DNA of 64,000 nt from Cristatella mucedo (GCA_009760855.2 WPIO01000008.1:11814001-11878000); one strand, 5' to 3'. Shown: positions 1-13,351, counted from the stretch's first letter. The notes: generated from the letters alone by a model not told the origin. Numbers and translations: made by a program.

Positions 1-860
1 CGGTTTTTAAGGTTACTGTCGATAGCGCAAGCGGAACGAGGCAAAGAAAGAAAACAATGAACGTGCCAAGTATCTCGCAATTATCTCCCTCTTGAAAATG
101 CACCTAAATGACTACGTTGGGCATTTCTTCAAGAACAATGAAGGTCTGAAACATCCGATTTTTCACATGCGTATACATATTCCAGACATTGTTAGTTAAC
201 GTGCAGAACGATAAAGAAGTTAGCACGATAAAGAATTCCAGTAATTGATTAAAAAAAACCATAGAACCGCTGAAAACTCTTCTTAACTCGTAGTAAACGT
301 CTAAAATGTCGCGACTATGGAAATCTGCAGGTATCTATTGCCCATTTAGATTATGAGACTGAGTTCCTATCTGGATGAGGCGCACCAAGTGATTCAATAA
401 TTGGAAACAGTTGAAAGCAAGTTTTGATTCCTTGCTCATCGGAAAAATGCAGTAGGCTGTTTTTTCGTTTGTATGGCTTCACCTAGCTATTGCATTGCTT
501 CGAACCATATCTGGTTTAGGGGTGTGCATGTGCAAATTTGCTTGGTGTGAAGTGTCTGACACAGTAGTTTTGGAGAGACGACAGGTACTCAGGCCATCTA
601 GTAAACCTTACTTGGCAGTGTTCTCATGGTGCTCAAAAAATATTCGTCGATAGTAGCTGTTCGACAAACCCGACAGTTGCTTCAGATTTAGAATAACAGG
701 CTCTTCAGAGTATTTTTAGAACCTGGTAAGCAAATAAGGTGATAGTGTTCACCATTTGTCACCGATATAAAGTCAAAAGTAAAGATCGGCTGTATCAACA
801 GCCTAATTTTTCCATAGTGGCTGTCAATCACGCTTGCCGCAGGCAGTAAAGAATAATTTG

Positions 861-925
861 CTGCAGGACTCGAGCCCACGAACTGGGTTGCGAAAACTTA
901 GCGCCTTACCCCTGGGGAAAAACCC
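861..925 (-). mobile_element. Possible tRNA-SINE relic
   Basis: Reverse complement CCAGGGGTAAGGCGCTAAG resembles an A box region and GTGGGCTCGAGTCCTGC a B box region. The rest is not recognisable. Confidence 0.45.
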
Positions 926-1061
926 TTTGCCAGCTAGTAAGGATCGTGAGGTCTGCTGGCATTTTCTGGCTCAGCATTCATTAAACTCAGGAGTATTTGA
1001 GGTTATATATTGAATCCCACGATCGCTGAATTTTTTGGATATGAACTGTATATATAGGACA

Positions 1062-1108
1062 CACACACACACACACACACGCACACACACATACACACAT
1101 ACACACAT
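1062..1108. repeat. AC microsatellite
   Basis: Tandem AC with interruptions, continuing into ATAC. It adjoins a SINE at its right. Confidence 0.9.
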
Positions 1109-1115
1109 ATATATA

Positions 1116-1262
1116 TAACTAATTTATATAGCGCCCTAAGAGAACTTAATCTCTATTCAGGCGCTTCACATATGTCACGGGCTTGAGCTCACAACCTCGG
1201 TCAAATACATTAACTTCGGTCGTTACAGGCGAGCCCTTGAACCACTGGGCCAAACCAGAGTA
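1116..1262 (-). mobile_element. tRNA-derived SINE family 2
   Basis: Reverse complement: TGGTTTGGCCCAGTGGTTCA (A box region), GAGCTCAAGCCCG (B box), then GTGAAGCGCCTGAATAGAG and GGGCGCTATATAAATTAG. The tail is the LINE A-type hairpin. Confidence 0.8.
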
Positions 1263-1284
1263 GGTAAACTTATATGCAGGGTAA

Positions 1285-1335
1285 GTGTGTGTGCGTGCGT
1301 GCGTGTGCGTGCCTCTGTGTGTGTGTGTGTGTGTA
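1285..1335. repeat. GT/GTGC microsatellite
   Basis: Interrupted GT and GTGC units flanking the SINE on its other side. Confidence 0.85.
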
Positions 1336-2971
1336 TGTTTACACGCTAATAGACAATGTGTAATTAATAAATGCGCATTATTCAAATACAAACGTAGTTA
1401 TTTGTAAATATTAATGTTAAAGGCATATTGCACAAAGTATTTTAGGCAGTAGATGGCTCAATGGCTGCAGGTGTCAGGTCTGAGAGACGCTACATTTTAG
1501 ACAAGTACTTTGTTGCTCAGGAATGGAAAGCCAGTGTGGTATAGAATCAAAGTTTCTCAAAGTGGACGAATTGCTGTTTTTTCGCTTGCTGTTTTCTTTC
1601 GATTTCCGGTTGCTCTGCAGATTCTCGTCCATGGCCGCGTCCGCTAGCCGTCAATACATTTCAGCATTTCATTTCATCAGTCACGAAATCAAGCCCTCGC
1701 AAGTAAAGTAGCACAGCTAAACTGTCCTTTGGATAACGTCTTACCTCCACCTCATTGGCAAAAAAAGAGAAGTATTTGTTAGTAGAAGCAGCTTTGCATA
1801 ATGATCCAGGGTTTGGATGTAGTGCGTACTAGTCTATGGTGTCCGAATGCGGTTCGTAACCATGACGTCATATTGAACAGCGCTAGCGAAATGGTCAGTT
1901 GATTCAACGGCCTCATTTATATAGCAGTAGAAGAGTCACGGCGTCTTTTAATCCCTCCCCACACGCTTAGAGCAGACTGTATAGAATCGCTTTCTGCAGG
2001 ACTCATGAAGAGAAATCACGCAACCACTGATATACCGCTACGGAGCTTGACCATCGAACGCATACGCTACATACGCGCCAGTACAAGCTTGTATGATAGC
2101 CCTGCTGGTTTGTTTGCAATCCAGAACGTACTGTGAATCGCTGAGAATCGAGAGAATCGACATCCCGAGGGAGAGGGATTGAAAAAATTAGGGAGCCGCG
2201 AATCGCTAAATCGCTTAATCTTTGCAGCAGCGGCGGTCCAGTAAGGAAGGGGCTTCGAAATCATTTCGCTAGAATCCGCCGTCGTAGAATCTCGCGGCGA
2301 AAGGGCCTTTGGTGACCTTTGCTCTGTATTGTTAAAATGTGGAGTGATGAAGTTGGTTGAGGGAGATTTCTTAGTACTCGGCGCACCTCGTTCTTGACTA
2401 ACTGGCGTCAGATTGTGCAGCCGCGTGTATGCTTCCAATTGTACGCGTGCAAGCGGGAGGGAGGGATGGGGGCTAATTCACCAAGTATGCAACGCAGGGA
2501 GCAGGGAGCCAACAGAGCAAGCGCATGCCTAATCTTGGTTGCAAGATTTAGGAGCCTGCGAGAGGTTTACTGCGAAGAGCCGCCTGCTGCTGCTGGTCGG
2601 CGGCTTTTTGGAGTTGTCCCTGTTGGAACCCTTTAGAGCATTGCACGTGAGATCGACGACGACAGCGCGAGCGCTTTCGCTGAGCAATAAGCTGACCTAA
2701 GAACCCTGTCAATGCCAAGCGATATTAGCACCATTCTTCACAGACAGCCGATCTAGCGGTCTACAGAGTAGATGGATTTTGCATCGGGCTGCCACTTTTG
2801 ACATTTGATAAAAAAGTCTCCAGCATTTAAAGTGATGCAATGCGTGTCCCCACCCCCTGCACAGCGAGTCTGGCAAATGTGTTTTCTGCAGACGGCTCGC
2901 TTTTGACCCATTGAGTATCGATTCAGTCGGCTATGGTCAGCCAAGCCAGCCAATGACAGGTACATTAGCTA

Positions 2972-3670
2972 CTCGACTTCTGCAACTCACTGCTTACTGG
3001 CCTACCAGCATGTGCGATCAGGCGATTGCAGCTGGTGCAAAACTCGGCAGCTAGACTTGTCTACCGTGAGCGTCGCACTTGCCACATTACTCCACTTCTC
3101 GCCGACCTGCACTGGCTACCAGTCAAGCAACGGATTGACTTCAAGGTTTTGTCGCTCACTTTTAGGTCTCTTCATTCTATGGCTCCAGCCTATCTGTCAG
3201 ATATACTACCCCATCAGGCTAAGCATCGTACCAACCGCTTTTCGGAATCCAACAGTCTAGAAATACCTCGCACAAACCTCAAATCCTTTGGAGACCGTGC
3301 ATTTAGTTCATATGCTCCCAAAGCCTGGAACTCCCTCCCGACCTGCGTCAGAACATCCCATGACCTGACCACATTTAAAAGGAACCTAAAAACACACCTA
3401 TTTAGGACAGCATTTAGTGGGTCCCTGTGATTCGTCCTTGATGTGCTTATGCGTGCTGACACTGTGCATGCTGCCACTAACCACATTTGCATGCTGACCC
3501 TGTGCATGTCACCCCTAACCATATTATTCATTTCGCTTGTTTTTCAAGCATGATTTTACTTACCATTCAATTGCATTTCACTTTACAGCAAATGTAAAGC
3601 GCCTAGAGAGAGATTAAGTTCTCTGAGGGCGCTTTATCAAGTGAATTATTATCATTAATTATTATCATTA
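2972..3670 (+). mobile_element. LINE family A, 3' fragment
   Basis: Codes for the end of the family A RT protein (LLADLHWLPVKQRIDFKVLS to FSGSL, stop at 3428) and is close to the 20492-21989 copy. The hairpin tail is at 3596-3635, then ATT/ATC repeats. 5'-truncated at about 2972, so not functional. Confidence 0.88.
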
Positions 3671-4495
3671 TCTCACGCTGGCAGTCAGAGTAACCTCGTT
3701 GACCTGTCTATTGAGAAGCTAGATAAAGGTCGGACAGCGATGACACGCACGGTGCAAGGAATACATTAAACGAGCAGAACTCTTGCAGAATAAACCGGCG
3801 AACTAATATCGCATTTATGGGACGTGTAGCAGGACGTGAGAGCGAGACTTTATGGCGATTGACCGACAGTCGGCGGCTGCCTTTCTACCTTAGGCAACAA
3901 AACATTCATCAGTAGTCGCAGTCTGATAGTCACACTGACGTCCCTTAGAGAGAGGCCGAGTTGACACAGAGTGACTCCCAGCCAAAAGGTTGCACGATCG
4001 TGTCGTGTCAGGGTCACCATGCTGTGAAAGGGGCAGTGTGAATGACGCGAAAGCTCGCTAGGGTAGTTAACGTATGTTACAGATGAAATATGTAGAACAG
4101 CAAGTTTGCTGTCAGCGCTGCAGCTGGTATTATAGGGCTGGGGCTGGATGCTCGGGGGGGGTGCGAAGAGGAGCCAGCGAGTCAGTAAGAAACATCATCG
4201 CTTGATCACATCTCGCCGAGTGCATTTGTGATTGCGGAACTAAATTTCCTTCATCTTCTCTAGAACCCTGTCAGCCTTGTGTTTGCAAAAAGCAATAAAC
4301 AACAGCTATTTAGCTGATTTCGAACAAAATTGCAGGAGGCAAAATTCGTCAGACATTGCCTACGTGGCTCATCATAATTACGGACAGGAGACTGTCGTAA
4401 GAGACGTGTCTGAACAGTGAATGTAAGAATTTCGCTCGTAACAAAACTCGAACCTGGTGAGAGTGAGCATGTGCACTAGCGAGGCAGGGTGCACA

Positions 4496-4496
<1 letters not shown>

Positions 4497-4541
<45 letters not shown>
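4497..4541. repeat. AC microsatellite
   Basis: About 22 AC units, then degenerate CACGCA sequence to about 4590. Confidence 0.95.
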
Positions 4542-4544
<3 letters not shown>

Positions 4545-6829
4545 GCACGCACATACATGCACTCATGCACACGCAAACAAATGCACACTCGTACAAAGCT
4601 GGTGGTTTCACGCTTGTGTTTGTGGCTGCTGCTGGCAAACGCTGCTCGAACCGGTACACAAGAGCCGCGGCAGCTAAGCTGTGCAGTAAACAGTGGCGAC
4701 AAGGCGAATGGAGCCCTATAGGCCGTGCCGCCAGTCAGGGAACCAGAGAAGGCGACCATCGTAGCGGTGACATCGGAGCTTGTCTGTTTGAGATGATATT
4801 CCAGTCGCTGTAGGGGGCTGTCGAGGTCAGGGATGCCCGGGTTCATAAAGGGACTTTGTCCAGGCGCTCACATGACACTCGCTGTCGGCTGCAGCATTCG
4901 ATGCGTCGCGGTGGTGGCGGCGGTGGTAATGTCGGCAGCAGCGGCTGGGATGATAAGATCGAGACGCAGAGCTCCTCAGCTTTCCCACGAGCGGCAGCAG
5001 GCAGCCTGCACTCTGGTTTGCAATTCTTACAGTGGGTGGGGGTTGCTGTAGGCAGAGGTCGACTTTTATTGCCAATTTGAGCGCTATCAGCCTCAGCCTA
5101 TATAGCAATGGTTAGCAGGCCACCCCACCCCGACTCACATCGCTACCACCTACCACCAGCACCGTCACTCCCAGCCCTTCCTTCCTCCCCCCCCCCCCCG
5201 ATGGCCATTTACATTAACCGAATCTGGCACTGATCGGTCGTTCTCGTGCTTGTTGGTTATACCGTTACCTGCAATGTATGCCTGCCCTCACTGCAAGTGT
5301 CCTCCTGTACTTGCCTGGCGCACTGCCTTTTTATGGCTACACTCGCAATTTCAAATTTGAGTCATTTTAATACATTTTCTGCCAACAAGCTTGGTTGTTG
5401 CTCTAGTGGCAGACGGATGTCGAATTCAGCTTCAGGCTCGTTAGGCTTAAGTTTCAGCTGCACTAACGGACGCTGTCCGAACATCCAATCAGCAGCAGGT
5501 CCGTCAAGCAGAGTTGCTTCGCGAACGACTGTCTGTGCCACGCTTTCAGGCAACCAATAGACAACAAAGTGGGTGGATGGACCGAGAACTCGAGCAATAG
5601 ACATGACGTCACACTAGACTTTGCACACTCCGACTGTCGCGGCAACCGTGGCCCCACTACTGCCCGTTGTTTTTAGCAACGAATATTCTCCTCGCCAGGT
5701 TGTGAAATTGATTGCAAAAATAATCATGCACGCTCGCTGTCACAGGCGAACAGCCACTGACGTCCGCTTTTCTCGAGTCAACCTCCACCTCTAGCAAAAA
5801 AGCTTTAACTAATGATGACCGCGCGTGGAGGTAAAGAGCTGCCAATGTCTCGACTCGGGCCGTGCTCCGGCTGAAGCCCTGTTGAAGCAGTGAAAGTTTC
5901 CTGTGGAAAAGCTGTTTAGCTGATAATCAGGTAAACGCATAAAGCTCTCGAGCATGCCAAAATGGTATCGTAGCGTTAAAAAAAAAGTACCTCGCCGCAC
6001 AACTCTCGGAACCCGGGGCGAAAGTCGTGGCAAATCCTCCGCTTCTTCGGACAGGCGTCGCATCGCGTGAGTCGCCCACCTACAGCACGTGAAAATGTCC
6101 TTTGACAACCCCTCTCTTTGTCGCTTGCTTGTCGAGCACGTTGCTGCTGCTGCCTCGGTATATCCGCTAGAGCGTGCAGAAATGATTCATCGACGAGTTG
6201 ATCGCGTGCGGGTCTATAATGCTCTGGCGCCAGTATGGATCTCGATCGGGTACTCGACGCATGCTGAGCTACCCAGGTTTCGCAGAAGGGCCAGACGCCA
6301 GGCTCGTCGCCGCTAGCAGACTTCGGTGCATTGATTGAGTCATAAAGTCATCGCGTGCCCGAGGAGAGTCTCGGTCTGACTGACCTTGGTCCGGCCGCTC
6401 ACGTGCCTGAATGTTGGCTCGGTACAGACCGGCAAAGGTGCTGACATCTGCTTGCTCCTCCTCACCCCCTTCCCATCCGCCCTTCCAGGGCCACCGCTTT
6501 ACAGCTCTCGGCGGTCTGTCCGAGGCCAATTTGAAAGTCTAATGTTGTGAACCTAGCCGCTGCTCATCCTTAGGATGGAATTAAGCTGTGTAGGGCAGAT
6601 CAATCCGACGGAAGGCTGGCCTAAGCCGATTGTCTGCTGTTTACACAGCAAGCACTGGACTTGCCACCGCCGATAGCATTAATCCCGGCAGGCTAGACAA
6701 GAATGCTTCAACAGATCAGCAGAGGATCAGCGCCGAGGCAAACATTTGCAGTCACTCTGTCTGCCAGCGTTGAATAGATGAAGCAGTATGCAGTTTTCCA
6801 GGACAGTATCAGCTGCCGCGATCGAGCTG

Positions 6830-7166
<337 letters not shown>

Positions 7167-7539
7167 CTCCCCGCCGCTGAATGTGCCTAGGCATCGTAAC
7201 GAGGCTCGTCGTTGCTTCGTCGGAAAAGATTGTGCATTCCCCTTAGCGGTCGGTCGGAGAGCAGCTAGTAGACAGCAGCAATGGGCATGAAAACGGCAAA
7301 GCCGACGGGTGGCTGCGGAGCTTGTTCGATAGAGTTTTCCCTTGCAAATCTCCGAATAGTCAAAGCTTTGACTCGAACGTGTGTCACCAAAAATGTTTTA
7401 ATGAACTTGAAATTGTCAGAACTTTGTCTTGGCTTTCTCTTCTGATCGTATTCAAAGGAGCGACTGAGTGGCTGCAGAAGAAATTTGATAGACCAACTCT
7501 GAGTAGTATAACATCTCCGGATCACTAAAGCTTTCTTAA

Positions 7540-7612
7540 CAGCATTTGTAAAGTGCCTCGAACGAGATTCGGCCCTCCGAAGGAGCTATATAAATGAATT
7601 ACTATTACTAAT
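7540..7612 (+). mobile_element. Tail fragment of LINE A/SINE 2 type
   Basis: TTTGTAAAGTGCCTCGAACG with a diverged hairpin and GAGCTATATAAATGAATTAC. Whether it came from the LINE or the SINE cannot be told. Confidence 0.6.
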
Positions 7613-8324
7613 ATCACTAAACAAGAATATATGCATCGTGAACAAAACCTCGGCTTCCAAGGATTAGTTCGACCGGCAAGGTCAATGGTCACCTGACTAG
7701 TGACTCGATGTTCCTTCTGAGCTTTACTTCTCGCGTGCGCTAGCAGGCCTCTGGGGTCTGTATTGTCAAGAATATACGACGCTTCTCCTAATTTTGCTGC
7801 TACTACACTTAACTTTGTTCCGGATGTCCTCGGCGATTTTTTCGCGCGTCACATCACTTGGGAAAATTGCGATATATGTTTACGCCATAACTGTCCGTGA
7901 TAAAACTATGCACGGCACTGCACAGCAGCAAGCCGTCTCAAGCAATGCGAGCGGTATGAGAGCTGAGGATGCAACGCCAGCGTCAACGCTACACTTAGCA
8001 CAGGGCACTCCAAGGATAAGTGCCAGCTAGAAGTCAGTGATTCTTGTGGTCGCCCAGATACTGCCGCGGTCAGAATTCATGTTTACCCTTTCGTATATGT
8101 CCTCGCATCTGGTTTCGCTGACGGCTTCAAGTTATATTGCAACCGTTGGCCGTCGCCGTAATTGTGACCGTCTCAAAAAGCACGGCGCGGGGTCGAACGC
8201 ATTGCCACGATAGTTTTAGGAAACTGATTGGTGCCATTGCGGCGTCACACATTGCAAATTGAGCGGTCCACCGTCGTGCACTTATGCACTTCGTTGTGTG
8301 AAGAGCGCAACGCCTCTTTATAAT

Positions 8325-8412
8325 AAAAATAATAATAATAAGCCAGTTGTAGAGTAAGGTAAGGCTAAGGTAACCAAATCTCTATCCAGTCGCTTTACAA
8401 CTCGCTTCTAGA
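8325..8412 (-). mobile_element. Diverged LINE A-type tail with AAT repeat
   Basis: Reverse complement GAGTTGTAAAGCGACTGGAT resembles the variant tail at 40815-40858. AAT repeats end it at 8325-8340. Confidence 0.5.
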
Positions 8413-9391
8413 GAAGCAATAACCAGGAATTAAGGGCATGCTCAGACAGGCACGCAGAAGCGCACGAGTATCGTGCTTAGACTACCGTGCAGAATTAGGA
8501 AAGAAGACACTCGGGGCTACTGGCTACTAAGACCCTGGCTCCCAACATGCATAAAAGCACACCGGAACAAAAAAGACAAGTATAGCGGGGCGCAGTAATA
8601 GGTGAGTGGAACAGACACGTCTTTCGCTGAGACTTAAGTGATGGAAAGTCAATGTAGATGGGGACAGGATGCATACGTGTAGCAACTGCTTTTCAGCCTC
8701 GCACTGCACCGCCTTGGCCAGCAGCAACGGCAACTCCTCGCTTTTCGCAAATAGCTATCGGTTCCTATTCTGGCCTTTTGCTGGCAACCCTTAAAATAGC
8801 CACTAACCGGTAATAGCAAGCTAAAAACTGCTCGTAAGCTTTCTTTTGTGTCGCGGCTGCTGTGCATTTTCGCACGCTGACCGACGACGACGAGTTGAAG
8901 TGGGCGGCACGACCCGATTAGCCAAGAAGAGCGGAAGTGTTAAGTACTAGACACACAATGAAGTACCGACTGCTCAGCAGCTGCAAGATGAATTGCAATG
9001 GGTATTTCAGGAAAAGAAGAAGGTGATTTGAAGCTTTATGATGATGATGGCAAATGATTCAAATGATGCTTTAGCATATCCCAGGAGTAAGGTGGTTTGA
9101 GTTGAACTATGCATAAGCACAGGCTGTAGTGTTAGCGGCGAGTGCTCTTTGAAAACACCGCGTTAGGTATCTGTATCTGTAGGCATCGAATATAATGTTT
9201 ATAAGTGCCACATAACCTGAATATGTTTAGCTTATATAGATTCTGCAGGGTATACCTCCATAATGTACGTCTCCTGCAATACTGAATATAATTAAACGTG
9301 AAAATAGCAATGAAGAACAAAACTTTCAGGCCAAAGCCGAGCTATATATTCACTTGTCCATTGAATAAACGCAGGAATACAGGTATATGAT

Positions 9392-9414
<23 letters not shown>
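9392..9414. repeat. AT microsatellite
   Basis: About 11 AT units followed by ATTT-rich sequence. Confidence 0.85.
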
Positions 9415-9422
<8 letters not shown>

Positions 9423-10012
9423 TTATTTTTATTTATATTTATAAGCATCTGCTTGTATTCATGAGTTTACTATATATGCGTGTGTGTGTAAAAAGTATAC
9501 ACTCTCACACACACACCTGTGGACTCGCTTCGCAGAGTCATAGACCTCTATTACATGTCACTCCCGGAAGTCCTGGTCGCCATCTTGCCGCCTGGCGGAA
9601 GAACGGACGGACGGACTTGCTCATTTTAATTAGCAGGGATATATATACGTATACGCGTAAATGCACCGGTATGTAGACCTGAATTTCTCTGTGTATAGCG
9701 CTAGGACTGATTTTTTAATATTGCGGCTGAGCGATTTTTCGCCAGCTCCTCGAGATCGTGGGGTGGTCCTGCAGTCTTCAATGCCTCTAGAGGCGACACG
9801 GTGAACTGAAGCGTGCCCACAAATGACGTGCTCGAGCCTGCAAACGGCCACGAGCTCTTTTGCTTGTATACGAATTGTCAGCTTCCGAGGGCGAGAGCTT
9901 TTAACGAACAAGCTACAAGCGTATACTAGTATTATAGATTGAGAACGCTCTTAATTGATTTTAGCGGTTTGTTTTGAGTTCACCTTTTTGCACTTGCTCT
10001 TCTCTCCGCCTA

Positions 10013-10270
10013 ATGTAATGTAATGAATCTCCGTCTGTAAGTCCACAAAGTCATACAGACTATGTGGGTGTTACGCAGGAGAGTTTTGTACAGCGCGCTA
10101 CAGCCTAAGCGGCTTTCGCTACAAGCGTTCGGTAGCCAACAGACTTCGTCTCACGCAACAAAGAGAAAGTGGGAAGCACAGCCGAGTCAGGAGAGCAGTA
10201 GAGGTGGCGAGTAGCGTGGAAGTAGCGGCTCAGGACCGCTGGAAAGGATGAGCCACAGTCGGCAGCAGGA
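10013..10270 (-). mobile_element. LINE family B, 3' UTR fragment
   Basis: Reverse complement matches the last 250 bp of family B (AAAGCCGCTTAGGCTGTAGC, TACAGACGGAGATTCATTAC), with an ATTAC repeat as the 3' terminus. It lies just before the CpG-rich block. Confidence 0.82.
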
Positions 10271-10861
10271 GACCCTCTCGGTCCCTCTTTCTCATCCCTC
10301 GCTCCTCTTTCTTTTCTCTTTCTGTCTGTAAAGTTGTAATTGCAACGCACGCACGCAAGCGCTCGCATAAGCACGCGCGCACGCTAATTAATGCACGCAC
10401 ACACTGGTGCGAGCACACACTGGTGCGAGCGCAGGCACCGGCTCGGTCTCACTGCAGTCGCATCGTTTGAGGCACGCCAGTGTAGCAGTTCGATCTCATC
10501 TTTCCAGCCTCGCAATAGGGAAATGGAATGCGTGAAATGAAGACGTCAGTTGCAATAAAAGTAAATTAAATGAAATGTGAGGGCCGGTGGCGGGCACTTA
10601 GTTTCGTACGCAATTCAGTGACATTAGAGAGCGCGAAGGCTACTTGAAACCAGTAAGGCCCGCAAGAGCGAAGCTGCCGGGGACGAGCGAACATATCCAC
10701 GCTTTATTGTGCATGCCTCGGCGGCGGCGGCGACTTTCTGAAGCCGCTTCCGATCTGCGGGGGGGGGGGGAGGGGTAGTCTCGCAGCTCGCGTAGTGGCG
10801 ACTGTTCGGTCGCCCCATTCTGTTCGGCCGGCTAGAGGTCCGGCTTGCTAGGCCTCTAGAC

Positions 10862-11048
10862 CAGCGGTTCTCAACCTGTGGGTCGCGACCTCTTAGGGGT
10901 TCGAACGACCCTTACACAGGGGTCGCCTAAGGCCGTCGGAGAACACGCATTTCCACATTTTACACACACTAATTTTATGATTGGGGTTCTCCGAAACGCA
11001 AGGAACTGTATTAAAGAGTTGCGGCGTTAGGAAGGTTGAGAGCCACTG
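10862..11048. mobile_element. SPIN-like hAT MITE (non-autonomous), 187 bp
   Basis: The ends CAGCGGTTCTCAACCT and (reverse complement) CAGTGGCTCTCAACCT form terminal inverted repeats matching at 14 of 16 positions. Internal phrases GTGGGTCGCGACC, ACAGGGGTCGCCTAAG and GGAACTGTATTAAAG match the SPIN (Space Invaders) non-autonomous elements as I remember them. Flanks CTCTAGAC (10854-10861) and CTCTAAAC (11049-11056) form an 8-bp target duplication with one mismatch and a central TA, as for Buster-type hAT elements. SPIN is known for horizontal transfer among tetrapods and some invertebrates. It encodes no protein and lies in the CpG-rich block 2.3 kb before the proposed unc5 start. Confidence 0.85.
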
Positions 11049-11950
11049 CTCTAAACGGTCTCCTCTCACTGCCGCAGCCGCACGAACAGCGAGCGTGCTT
11101 TTGTCAGCCAGCTCTCTCCGCCCACCGTTTCTCTCGCCGGAATACGGACGGCGCGGTCTGCCTTTGGCCTCTCCCCCTCAGCCTGAACCCAGCATTCCCC
11201 GACGATGCCCTCCTCCCCTCCCCCGTCCGCCGCTGTGGGAGTGATCCACAACCCGTGCCGGTTTATCACGTTACCAGACCATGCGGCAGCTTATTATTTG
11301 TCGCGCCGCTTAGTCAATGCTACCGCGATAAACATCAAGTAATCCGAGTGGCTCTCGCAGGCCGCGACTGACTTTCGAGTGTCGCGACCATCCCTTGCGC
11401 GCGACGGCGGCGTGCCGAGCGGCGGCCGACGCCGACGGCAGCGTCGCCTCGTGAGCTGTGCTTGATAGCTGAGAGTTTAAAGGCGGCTCGCTCGCTCCCT
11501 CGGCGTCGTCGCGTCCGGCCGCCGCGCACCCCGAGGAGGCCGACTCGGGTCGCTACCGTGCAACAAGCGTTCGGCTTGCGCGCTTGCGACCTCGCCGTTT
11601 CGTTTCGTACGAAGGTGGCTGCCACGCGGTGCCGCACTCCCAAAGTAACCGGCTCCGGGGGGGAGGAGGGGAGGGGAGGCGGAAGGTTTCGGGGAGGGGC
11701 CTTACTCGAATTCAGATTTCGCTCTTCTGCGGCTCGATCGCGCGTCTCGACGAGCGGGCGGCGCAGCTTTGCTCGAAACCCCTCGACTCAGCTGCTTCCA
11801 ACGATAGACACGGCGGTGGCGCGGAGCAGGGCTATCTTTTTTCTCGCCCCGTCGCCGAGAGCGCATCCCGCTCTGGCGGCGATCGAGCGGACGTCCACCC
11901 AGCCCAGCCCAGCCCAGCACAGCCATGCCCTGGCCGAAGCACGCTGCATT

Positions 11951-12008
11951 ATGCAAATGTAGCGTGCTGACCTCGACCCCTGCGGCGGATTGGGGCGGTA
12001 AATATAAG
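11951..12008 (+). promoter_or_regulatory. Candidate core promoter: octamer, CCAAT, GC box, TATA
   Basis: Within 58 bp, in order: octamer ATGCAAAT (11951-11958), inverted CCAAT ATTGG (11989-11993) overlapping GC box GGGGCGG (11992-11998), and TATAAG (12003-12008). Such a cluster suggests a polymerase II start near 12,030, about 1.3 kb before the proposed unc5 ATG. Short motifs occur by chance; the clustering in a CpG-rich block is the reason to list it. Confidence 0.35.
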
Positions 12009-13351
12009 CGAGGGGGCCTAGCGAGCGTATTTACTCTTAACGAGGTCGCCGCGGAGCGATAACTACCAGTTATTGCCTCCGCGAACAGCTCGGCGTGCTC
12101 GTGGCTGCCGAAAGGGATCGAGAGGCTACCGGCGAGGCAGCCGGCGGACCTTGGAGAGTAGCTGGGAGCCGAGTCCTGCCTCGGAGTCACCTGCTCCACC
12201 GAGTTTGCTCCGAGTGGACTTCACCGGCGGTGGCGGCGGTAGGCAGACTGATCGCTCTCGCCCCCCCCCCCCCGCGCGACGGCGGCGGCTCTTCCGAGAC
12301 CGGAGTCGCCTCTTCTGCGCGGCGGCGCGAGTACGTAGCGAGGCTCGGCCGCCAGGCGCGGCCCGGCGAAACTGTCGCGGCTGTCGTCGCCGCCTCCTCC
12401 TCAGGGGAGGACGAGAACGTCGTAGTCCGGCGGCGAGCTAGAAGTCGGCGGGGGCAGTTGTCGCGGCAGAGCTCACGCGTCGGGAAAGCAGTGGCTCGAG
12501 GCGAGCCGAGGAGCGTCGGCCTCGCTTGGCGGCCGCCGAGCCAGTAGAAGACAATAGCAGAGCGCTGTCCGCTCAGAATAGGCCCCCCCCCCCGAGGATT
12601 GGATCCGCTCGGAGAATCGGAAGCCGACTTCGGAGGGAGACATTATAGATTGAAAGATTCCATTGTGACCGTCTGTGGAAAGCCGCCCTAAAGCCCCAGA
12701 GCGGCCTGTTTAGTCATAAGCGTGCCTTTTATACGAAGCCAATCGGCCGTCGCCGGCAAACCAGAAATTATATCCTGGAAGCCACAGCTCGACTGAGCCG
12801 CCGCCGCCACTCGGCGGTCGTCTGTCGCGGGTCTGCTGCCGCTGATCTCGCCGGAGGGAGCCGACCAGACGGCGCTCGGGCACCGACGGAGCCGCCCCGA
12901 GCAGCCTCGGTCGAACTCGGCATCGTCAGTAGGAGGGATCGTCGTCGTCGCAGGTCGACTGGGCGCGCGCGGCTTCTGACTCCGGCCGCTGTCACCGCCG
13001 CCGCCGCAGGTGCAGCAGCCCGGCAGCGAGACTTCGATGCCGTCAGGCCGGCCTCGCGGGTTCGCGAAGTGAATCGTACTCCTGCCGGGCAGACCGATCC
13101 ACTAGGCAGAGCCTCTACCGCGTGTCGTCGACCGCAGCCGCCGCAGCATTGGCGGCAGGCGCGGCGGCGGCGTCGGAAGTCTGCGGGCTGACAGGGCAGA
13201 CCGCCGGGCTGCCAGGGTCCGAGAGAGGAAAAAGGCTGCCGCCGCTGCGCGGTTGGTCGCCGTAATTATTGCCTGCAAATTGACGGAGAAGAGAGGCAAT
13301 TGAGTTAGGTCGTTTCTGCTGGCTCTGCAGCTGTCGCAGTGCGGCTGCGAG

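Larger units (their letters stand above)
10600..13351 (+). promoter_or_regulatory. CpG-rich probable unc5 promoter and 5' UTR region
   Basis: Base composition rises sharply here and stays high to about 14,300, with many CG dinucleotides, unlike the AT-richer flanks. It lies directly upstream of proposed exon 1. Several long open frames exist but are Arg/Ala/Ser-rich in all frames on both strands, as expected from GC-rich sequence without coding. I see no second gene. Assignment to unc5 is positional inference. Confidence 0.5.

Noticed and set aside
2579-2606. Hairpin AGCCGCC...GGCGGCT followed by T residues, like a bacterial terminator
   Set aside because: The window is animal DNA, and a single GC hairpin has no terminator meaning here.
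11462-12547. Overlapping Arg/Ala/Pro-rich frames on both strands in the CpG-rich block
   Set aside because: Composition explains them; no motif, no conserved start, several frames equally open.
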